45,815 nucleotides of DNA from an uncultured Pelagibacteraceae bacterium (GTDB taxonomy: Bacteria; Pseudomonadota; Alphaproteobacteria; Pelagibacterales; Pelagibacteraceae), in NCBI GenBank assembly GCA_902594245.1, contig CACJLM010000003.1, positions 1 through 45,815 on the forward strand. The letters are read 5' to 3'. The notes below the pieces were generated by a model that worked only from the letters and a program-made list of their open reading frames with translations, did no database searches and had not been told where the DNA came from. Every line of letters begins with the position of its first letter. The stretch's first letter is position 1. The position numbers were made by a program, and so were the translations under genes. Below, in pieces: positions 39,149 through 45,815 of the stretch.

Positions 39149-40536
39149 AACTCTTTCTTATACTTCATTATCATTTTTTTAATATTATCAAAAGATGTTC
39201 CTCCATAAGATTTTTTAGAGTTTACAGAGTTTTTTAAATCAAACACTTTCAATACATCTTTGTTTAACTTTGGAATAATTGTTTTTAACTCTTCTAAAGA
39301 AAGATCGTTTAATTTTTTTCTTTTTTTTTCAGCGAAATTAACTACAGCTGCAGTCTTTTCATAGGCATTTCTAAAAGACATAGAGTGATTTTTCACTAAA
39401 TAATCTGCCAAGTCTGTAGCAGTTATATATCCAAAATCTGCTAATTCTAACATCTTGCTTTTATTAGGTACAAAGTTATTCAAAACCTCATTTAATATTT
39501 TTATGCTATTAATTATTGTGTCGTGAGTTGTAAAAATGATTTCTTTGTCATCCTGCAGATCTTTAAAATATGATAATGGCAAACCTTTTAAAATTGTTAA
39601 CATTGAAAATAAATTTCCATAAGTTTTACCAGTTTTACCTCTGAGAAATTCTAAAGGGTCTGGATTTTTTTTTTGAGGCATGATTGAAGATCCAGTGACA
39701 ATTCTATCCGATAAATGAATTAATCCGAATCCATCAGAGCACCATATTATAAACTCTTCTGCAATTCTTGAGATGTGCATTGAACATACAGAACAACTGT
39801 AAAGATAGTCTAATACAAAATCTCTATCAGAAACTGTATCAATAGAATTATTGGTTGGATTTTCAAAGCCAAGTTTTTTAGTTGTATAATTTCTGTCAAT
39901 ATTAAAAGAAGTTCCAGTAAGAGCTGAAACTCCTAAAGGGTTTTCGTTCAAATTTGTTAAGTTAACAGTAAACCTTTTTTTGTCTCTTTTAAACATTTCT
40001 ACATAAGCCATCAAATAATGTCCAAATGAAACCGGTTGCGCATTCTTAAGATGAGTAAAACCTGGCATAATAGTTTCAATATTTTTTTCAGATATTTTCA
40101 AAATTGTTTTGATGATTTTATTTAAATTATCATCAGTCTCTTTTGATGCAGATTTAATCCATAATTTAAAATCGGTAATAACTTGATCATTTCTTGATCT
40201 CGCCGTGTGAATATACCCAGCTTCGTCACCAATAATTTGAAATAGTCTTTTTTCGATATTCATATGAATATCTTCATATTTTTCGTCAAAATTAAACTTA
40301 TTTCTTTTAATTTCTTTTTCGATTTTTTTGAGACCATAGATAATTTTATTTTTAATCTGAAATGTGATTATCTTTTGCTTGAATAACATTTCGACATGAA
40401 CAATTGAAGCAAGTATGTCTTCTTTGAAAAGTCTTTTGTCTATGTTTATTGAATTCCCTACTTTTTGGAAAATATTAGAGGTAGTTTTTTTTATTCTAGT
40501 ATTCCATATTGTACGGTTGTTTTTATTTTTTGCCAT
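39145..40536 (-). CDS. argH: Argininosuccinate lyase
   Basis: IHTARSRNDQVITDFKLW, TGSSIMPQKKNPDPLEFLRGKTG. Confidence 0.97.
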   Translation of the reverse strand: MAKNKNNRTIWNTRIKKTTSNIFQKVGNSINIDKRLFKEDILASIVHVEMLFKQKIITFQIKNKIIYGLKKIEKEIKRNKFNFDEKYEDIHMNIEKRLFQIIGDEAGYIHTARSRNDQVITDFKLWIKSASKETDDNLNKIIKTILKISEKNIETIMPGFTHLKNAQPVSFGHYLMAYVEMFKRDKKRFTVNLTNLNENPLGVSALTGTSFNIDRNYTTKKLGFENPTNNSIDTVSDRDFVLDYLYSCSVCSMHISRIAEEFIIWCSDGFGLIHLSDRIVTGSSIMPQKKNPDPLEFLRGKTGKTYGNLFSMLTILKGLPLSYFKDLQDDKEIIFTTHDTIINSIKILNEVLNNFVPNKSKMLELADFGYITATDLADYLVKNHSMSFRNAYEKTAAVVNFAEKKRKKLNDLSLEELKTIIPKLNKDVLKVFDLKNSVNSKKSYGGTSFDNIKKMIMKYKKEL

Positions 40537-40560
40537 GATAATTAATTATACCTATTTAAC

Positions 40561-41070
40561 ATGAGATTTTTAATTATATTTATCTTTTTAATATCTAATA
40601 CTTTTGCAAATGAAGTTCCAGGTATTAAAAATATTATTTTTCATAAAGATGTAAAAAAATATGATGGTTTAATGTTTTTAGATCAAAAAAATAATAAACT
40701 GAATTTGAATGATTTTAAAGGAAATTTGGTTTTATTAAATTTTTGGGCAACCTGGTGTGCCCCTTGTAAAGAAGAAATGCCATCACTAGATAAATTGATT
40801 ATTCATAATGAATTGAGTAATTTAAAAATTTTTCCAATTAATATTGGTAATGATTCTATTGAAAAATCACAAAGATTTTATGATGAACTTAAAATTAAAA
40901 ATTTAAAATTTTATTTTGATAATCCCCAGACTTTAGCAAAAAAACTATCCTTACGAGGTATACCCACTTCAATTTTACTTGATAAGAATGGTAACGAATT
41001 CGCTAGAATAATAGGATCAATTGATTTTGAAGATAAAAAATTTATTGAATGGTTAAAAAATTTTAATTAG
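40561..41070 (+). CDS. TlpA-like thiol:disulfide oxidoreductase (exported thioredoxin fold)
   Basis: Signal peptide; LLNFWATWCAPCKEEMPSLDKL; RGIPTSILLDKNG. Confidence 0.92.
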   Translation: MRFLIIFIFLISNTFANEVPGIKNIIFHKDVKKYDGLMFLDQKNNKLNLNDFKGNLVLLNFWATWCAPCKEEMPSLDKLIIHNELSNLKIFPINIGNDSIEKSQRFYDELKIKNLKFYFDNPQTLAKKLSLRGIPTSILLDKNGNEFARIIGSIDFEDKKFIEWLKNFN

Positions 41071-41270
41071 TTTTTAAAAAAATAAGCAAATCCAACTAAA
41101 GCCAGTATTGCAATAAATTGTAGTAAAACTCTTAATTGCATTAGTTTATTAGAATATTTTTTACTTGTACTTCCGCCTTTGAATAATGTCCCGATACCTA
41201 AAATCAATACTACCCCAACTGCTAGTAATAAAAATATTGAGAAAAATTTTAGTAAAATTTCTGTAATCAT
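41067..41270 (-). CDS. Twin-transmembrane HIG1-domain protein
   Basis: Two TM helices around NKLMQLRVLLQFIAILAL, the HIG1-type RxxLQ motif; 67 aa. Confidence 0.8.
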   Translation of the reverse strand: MITEILLKFFSIFLLLAVGVVLILGIGTLFKGGSTSKKYSNKLMQLRVLLQFIAILALVGFAYFFKN

Positions 41271-41328
41271 TTATTTTATATTGTAGGGTGTTTTAAAAAT
41301 AAAAAAACATAAATTTAAATTAAAGGCT

Positions 41329-41982
41329 ATGACATTTTGTCTGAATACAAAAATTATTGAACCTGAGAAAGGCTCAGAGATCCATAGTGCAATTATTTTA
41401 CTTCATGGTTATGGAGGTGATGGAAATGACATAAGTATCTTAACTTTAAATTGGAAGAGGTATTTACCTAATACTGTCTTTTTATGCCCTGATGGTCATG
41501 AAAAATGTTCGATAAATCCTGCTGGATTTCAATGGTTTGATTTGACTAGAGATGATCCACTTTATATTTTAGAAGAATCTAAAAAAGCAGAAATTAAGTT
41601 AAATCAATTTATACAAGAAGTAAAAAAAAAATATAAATTAGAAAATAATAAGATTTGTCTATCTGGTTTTAGTCAAGGATGCATGATGTCAATTAATTTA
41701 GGATTAACTTCTAACGAGAATTTTAATTCTATAATAGGTTTCTCTGGTAAAATTATTAACCTTCAAGATTTACAGTTAAGAAAAAAAAATTCTACTAATG
41801 TTTTATTAATTCATGGAGAAAATGACGAAATTGTCTCACCAAGTCATTTATTAGAAGCAAAAGATTTCTTTATAAGAAATAGCATTAATGTTGCAGTACA
41901 TTTAATAAAAAATTGTGGCCATAGTATTCCAGTTGAAGCATCAAGTATAGCATTAAATTTTATTCAAAAAAAAATTTTATAA
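41329..41982 (+). CDS. Phospholipase/carboxylesterase-family alpha/beta hydrolase
   Basis: IILLHGYGGDGNDI, LSGFSQGCMMSINLGL (GFSQG nucleophile elbow), NCGHSIP. Confidence 0.92.
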   Translation: MTFCLNTKIIEPEKGSEIHSAIILLHGYGGDGNDISILTLNWKRYLPNTVFLCPDGHEKCSINPAGFQWFDLTRDDPLYILEESKKAEIKLNQFIQEVKKKYKLENNKICLSGFSQGCMMSINLGLTSNENFNSIIGFSGKIINLQDLQLRKKNSTNVLLIHGENDEIVSPSHLLEAKDFFIRNSINVAVHLIKNCGHSIPVEASSIALNFIQKKIL

Positions 41983-42027
41983 TTTCTTATTATTGAAATA
42001 ATTTTTTAATTAAGTTAGAATTTATTC

Positions 42028-42597
42028 ATGAATAATTTTATTGATAAAGATGTATCATTAGAAAAATGTCCAGCATTGGTATTGAATGCAGATTATAGGC
42101 CGTTAAGCTACTATCCTTTGTCATTATGGTCATGGCAAGATACTGTTAAATCTGTTTTTTTAGATCGAGTAATTATTGTAAGTAATTATGATAGGATTGT
42201 GAGAAGTCCTTCATTCACCATGCAATTACCTAGTGTGATTGCATTAAAAGATTATATTATTCCACAATCTAAACCAAGCTTTACAAGATTTAATGTTTTT
42301 TTAAGAGATAAATTTTCTTGTCAATACTGCGGAAGTAGTGAGGAATTAACTTTTGACCATTTATTGCCCAGATCTAAAGGTGGAGAAACACATTGGGATA
42401 ATGTTGTTACAGCTTGCTCAGCATGTAATGTAAAAAAAGGTGGAAAATTATTAAAGTCTTCCGGCATGAAACTCAATCAATATCCATATCAACCATCAAC
42501 TGAGGATTTACATCGTAATGGCAAAAACTTTCCACCAAATTATCTACATAAAAGCTGGATGGATTATTTGTATTGGGATGTAGAGTTAGAAGCTTAA
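42028..42597 (+). CDS. HNH endonuclease-family protein
   Basis: CQYCGSSEELTFDHLLPRSKGGETHWDNVVTACSACNVKKGG. Confidence 0.92.
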   Translation: MNNFIDKDVSLEKCPALVLNADYRPLSYYPLSLWSWQDTVKSVFLDRVIIVSNYDRIVRSPSFTMQLPSVIALKDYIIPQSKPSFTRFNVFLRDKFSCQYCGSSEELTFDHLLPRSKGGETHWDNVVTACSACNVKKGGKLLKSSGMKLNQYPYQPSTEDLHRNGKNFPPNYLHKSWMDYLYWDVELEA

Positions 42598-42600
42598 GGT

Positions 42601-43131
42601 TTAAATTTTTTCTGAAATATTTATAGCTATTTTTGAACCAGTCTTAATAATTTTGTCCATTATAGAATAAAGGCCTTTTTTGGTAGCACCTTTTTCATAA
42701 GCTATATCTTTATGATTTAACTCATCATCTCTAAATTTAATAATTTTTTCCTTTAAATTTTTTTCATCAGGACCTAGTTGATCAATTTGATTCTTATAAT
42801 GTTTGTCTATTACTTCTTCCACTGAAGCAGTGCATAACATAGTTGCTTTTTTTCCTAAGAGAGTTGAACCAAAACCTAGACCAACACCCAATAAATCCCA
42901 TAAAGGTAGAAATTTTGTTGGTTTGATTTTTCTTTTTTTAATTTCAGCTTCAAAAAAATCACAGTGTTCTTTTTCATGAACTTTCATTTCCTCAATTGTT
43001 TTTTTTAGACTTTCATCTTTGACTAAAGTGTTAAGTGCAAGTAACTGTCCTTCATAGATTTTTACTGCACCTCTTTCTCCAGCATGATCTACTCTTATAA
43101 ATTCTTCAATTCTAGTTTTTGAATTTTTCAT
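42601..43131 (-). CDS. coq7: COQ7-family demethoxyubiquinone hydroxylase
   Basis: RVDHAGERGAVKIYEGQL, KVHEKEHCDFFE, WDLLGVGLGFGSTLLGKKATMLCTASVEEVIDKHY. Confidence 0.95.
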   Translation of the reverse strand: MKNSKTRIEEFIRVDHAGERGAVKIYEGQLLALNTLVKDESLKKTIEEMKVHEKEHCDFFEAEIKKRKIKPTKFLPLWDLLGVGLGFGSTLLGKKATMLCTASVEEVIDKHYKNQIDQLGPDEKNLKEKIIKFRDDELNHKDIAYEKGATKKGLYSIMDKIIKTGSKIAINISEKI

Positions 43132-43600
43132 AATTAAAAAAAATTTTAGCTAATAAAATTGTTAAAAATAAACTTAATATAATATTAATTGTTGTTAGAG
43201 AAAATCCAAAAAATCTAAATGTCACATCTTTACAACTTATCGTTATTTTTTGTAATTGTTTTAATAATTCTTCTTTGGATATCATATTAGATGCATCTTT
43301 TAATCCACAAACTGCTGACTCCTCAAAAAAACCTTTTTCAATGCCGAAGTGGTAAAATGATATTATAAAGGAAAAGGAAAAAACTAGTATTAAAAGTAAA
43401 ATTATAAATTGTTCATTTTTTCTTGATAAATAGTTTAAAATTATCAAAATTATACTTAATCCATATGGAATTCTTTCTATCAAGCATAAATTACAGGGCT
43501 GGTGTCCAAGAATATACTCTATAAAAAAAGCTGAAGTTAGTGAAATAAAACTTACGAAGAAAATGATCTTTAAATAAGAGTTTATTTTAATTTTAAACAT
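43112..43600 (-). CDS. dsbB: DsbB-family disulfide bond formation protein
   Basis: Four TM segments; QPCNLCLIERIPYG (CxxC motif). Confidence 0.88.
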   Translation of the reverse strand: MFKIKINSYLKIIFFVSFISLTSAFFIEYILGHQPCNLCLIERIPYGLSIILIILNYLSRKNEQFIILLLILVFSFSFIISFYHFGIEKGFFEESAVCGLKDASNMISKEELLKQLQKITISCKDVTFRFFGFSLTTINIILSLFLTILLAKIFFNYEKFKN

Positions 43601-44198
43601 GAGATTTAAATAATAAATAGATCATAATTCCAATAATAACAATCAACACTCCAATAACAGTAAACCACCTAGACCCGTGTGTTTCCATAAATTTTGTAAA
43701 GATATCTCCAAATCTATATGAAAGATATGAGACTATAAAAAAACGTAATCCTCTAGAAATTAGACTTATAAATATAAAAATTAAAATATTAAAACCAATT
43801 AAACCACTACTGATTGTAAAAACTTTATAAGGAAGAGGAGTAAAGCCGGCAAGAAAAAGAATTCCAAACCATGCGTAAAAACCATTACTATTTATTAAAT
43901 TGTTTTTTATATTAGATAACTTATCCTCATAGCCGTAAAAACTCATTATCTGTATTCCTACATCAAAAAAAAAGGCACCAAGAAAATAACCAAATATACC
44001 ACCCAAAACAGAAAAGATCGTTGCGATAAAAAAAATCTTAACAAAATCATTTTTTTTTGAGATTACCATAGGTATTACCATTACATCTGGCGGAATAGGA
44101 AAGAAGGAACTTTCGATGAATGAAATAAATGCCAAATAATATTTAGAACTTTTGTGTGCCGCTAGTTCTAAACACTTTTTATATAGAGTATTAAACAT
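43593..44198 (-). CDS. YqaA/VTT (DedA-like, SNARE-associated) membrane protein
   Basis: FIESSFFPIPPDVMVIPMVI, GGIFGYFLGAFFFD, LAGFTPLPYKVFTISSGL. Confidence 0.9.
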   Translation of the reverse strand: MFNTLYKKCLELAAHKSSKYYLAFISFIESSFFPIPPDVMVIPMVISKKNDFVKIFFIATIFSVLGGIFGYFLGAFFFDVGIQIMSFYGYEDKLSNIKNNLINSNGFYAWFGILFLAGFTPLPYKVFTISSGLIGFNILIFIFISLISRGLRFFIVSYLSYRFGDIFTKFMETHGSRWFTVIGVLIVIIGIMIYLLFKSHV

Positions 44199-44257
44199 TT
44201 TTTGGTTTTAATATAATTTTAGTTCTTATACTATTTAATAAATTATTAAACAATTAA

Positions 44258-44342
44258 GGGCGAATGGCGGAACTGGTAGACGCGCACGACTCAAAATCGT
44301 GTTTCGCAAGAAGTGAGAGTTCGATTCTCTCTTCGCCCACCA
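44258..44342 (+). tRNA. tRNA-Leu (anticodon CAA), CCA encoded
   Basis: GGGCGAA...TTCGCCC acceptor stem, anticodon stem CACGA-CTCAAAA-TCGTG (anticodon CAA), variable arm, GTTCGATTC T-loop, discriminator A plus CCA; 85 nt. Confidence 0.95.
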
Positions 44343-44348
44343 AAATTT

Positions 44349-45815
44349 ATGGAATTAAATAAATTCAATAGTCTGGTGGAACTCTTCTTTGAAACATGTA
44401 AAACAAAAAATATTAATGATCCATTTTTAGAATGGTTAAAGCCTAAACAAATAAAAAGCTCATATACTTGGGATCAAGTTGATAAAAGAATCAGAGTTTT
44501 GTCAAAGCATTTGAGTAAAAACTTGTCTTTGGGAGATAGAGTTGTTTTATTATCAGAAAATAGACCAGAATGGTTAATTGCTGATCTTGCAATTATGAAT
44601 GCTGGAGGTGTGACTGTTCCATTATTTACCACATATTCTCAAAAGGATTATGAGTACATAATTAATGATTGTAAACCGAAAGTATTTATCATTTCAAATG
44701 ATATTCAATACAAAAAAATTAAAAAATTTATTTCAAAAGAAGCCTTAATTTTTTCTTTTGAGAATTTTTTAAGACATTACGACTCTGATATAAATGATTT
44801 TTCAACATTAGAAGAAATATTTAAAATTCATTCTGACACTCCTGAATTTTTTCAACAGATAAAATTGGATTATAATAAAAATTTAAAAAGAAATGATCTT
44901 GCTTGCATAATTTATACATCTGGGACGACTGGAAATCCCAAGGGAGTAATGCTTAGCCACGGAGGTATTCTATCAAATTGTGAGGGAGCACAAGAAATTT
45001 TAGACTCGTTAGTTAAAAATGAAAAACCAGTTTTTTTAACATGGCTTCCATTGTCTCATTCTTATGAGCATACTGTTCAGTATGTCCAGATTTTACTTGG
45101 AGCAAAAATTTTCTATGCTGAAAGTTTAGAAAAGTTACTTATGAATATGTTGATTGCGAAACCAACAATCATGACTGCTGTTCCAAGATTTTATCAAAAT
45201 TTATACAGTAAAATTTCTATGAATTTTTCAAAACAAAAAGGTTTTAAGAAGAAACTCATTGAAAGTACCATTTCTCTTGGGACTAAAAACCTGAATAAAG
45301 AAGAATTAAATTTTAAGGAAAAAATTATCAATTTTTTATGTGAAAAATTAGTAAGAAAAAAAATTAAAAAACAGTTTGGAGGAAAATTAAAAGCTTTTGT
45401 TTCAGGTGGAGGAGCTTTAGATCAAAAAATAGGTCTATTTTTGAATTCTATAGGATTGCAAACTTTACAAGGATATGGTCTTACAGAAACCTCACCAGTT
45501 GTAAGTTGCAATATTCCAAAAAAAATCAAAATTGATACTGTTGGACCACCTTTTAAAACTAATGAAGTAAGGATTGCTAAAGATGGAGAAATATTGGTAA
45601 GGGGTGAAAATGTCATGCTTGGGTATTGGAATATGAAAAAAGAGACTGATGACATTATTAAGGATGGCTGGTTACATACTGGAGATATAGGAGAAATTAC
45701 TGAAGATGGAAATCTAAAAATAACAGATAGAAAGAAAGAAATCATTGTCAATTTAGGAGGAGATAATATTTCTCCATCAAAAATTGAAAATTTATTATGT
45801 CTTAACGAAAAAATT
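44349..45815 (+). CDS. Long-chain acyl-CoA synthetase (AMP-dependent ligase), truncated by window end
   Basis: Open frame from ATG 44349 (MELNKFNSLVELFFETCKTKNINDPFLEWLKP...) to window end; IIYTSGTTGNPKGVMLSHGG AMP-binding signature, LQGYGLTETSPVVS. Absent from track because no stop in window. Confidence 0.94.
   Translation, partial: MELNKFNSLVELFFETCKTKNINDPFLEWLKPKQIKSSYTWDQVDKRIRVLSKHLSKNLSLGDRVVLLSENRPEWLIADLAIMNAGGVTVPLFTTYSQKDYEYIINDCKPKVFIISNDIQYKKIKKFISKEALIFSFENFLRHYDSDINDFSTLEEIFKIHSDTPEFFQQIKLDYNKNLKRNDLACIIYTSGTTGNPKGVMLSHGGILSNCEGAQEILDSLVKNEKPVFLTWLPLSHSYEHTVQYVQILLGAKIFYAESLEKLLMNMLIAKPTIMTAVPRFYQNLYSKISMNFSKQKGFKKKLIESTISLGTKNLNKEELNFKEKIINFLCEKLVRKKIKKQFGGKLKAFVSGGGALDQKIGLFLNSIGLQTLQGYGLTETSPVVSCNIPKKIKIDTVGPPFKTNEVRIAKDGEILVRGENVMLGYWNMKKETDDIIKDGWLHTGDIGEITEDGNLKITDRKKEIIVNLGGDNISPSKIENLLCLNEKI

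Noticed and set aside
45422-45751. Minus-strand 109-aa ORF near the window end
   Set aside because: Antisense to the acyl-CoA synthetase, which has clear AMP-binding motifs.
1-45815. CRISPR array, prophage, transposase, toxin-antitoxin or restriction system
   Set aside because: No regularly spaced repeats, no integrase/transposase/phage motifs and no such modules were seen in the translations.

Overview
AT-rich, gene-dense window with very short intergenic gaps and many overlapping genes. Gene content and order resemble a streamlined alphaproteobacterium of the SAR11/Pelagibacterales type (inference; no search was run). Most of it is conserved housekeeping: rsmI, BON lipoprotein, maeB, murJ, trpS, nfuA, tsaB, fur, miaB, phoH, ybeY, lnt, metK, nusA-infB-rbfA-rpsO-pnp, fabA-fabB-fabI, irr-like regulator, rubrerythrin/Fe-S/DUF3501 cluster, moeB-like, dut, coaBC, ubiB, ubiE, mutM, rpsT, dnaA, dnaN, plsC, lysA, lptM-like, argH, HNH endonuclease, coq7, dsbB, tRNA-Leu(CAA) and an acyl-CoA synthetase cut by the window edge. 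No CRISPR, transposon, prophage or toxin-antitoxin system was seen. The best candidates for second-look biology are: (1) two Irr-box-like palindromes flanking the irr-like gene, at fabA/irr and at rubrerythrin, which would tie a rubrerythrin / 32-aa membrane peptide / CCG Fe-S protein / DUF3501 cluster to iron; (2) a (GAAAC)-rich repeat and overlapping uORF ahead of pnp; (3) a promoter plus intrinsic-terminator hairpin in the nusA leader; (4) a tRNA-Leu whose 3' CCA lies 6 nt from an acyl-CoA synthetase start codon; (5) short ORFs absent from the supplied track (lptM-like, a 39-aa protein after fabI, the 32-aa peptide); (6) loss of rimP, ylxR and truB from the nusA-pnp cluster; (7) a short TsaB overlapping head-to-head with a polysaccharide deacetylase.
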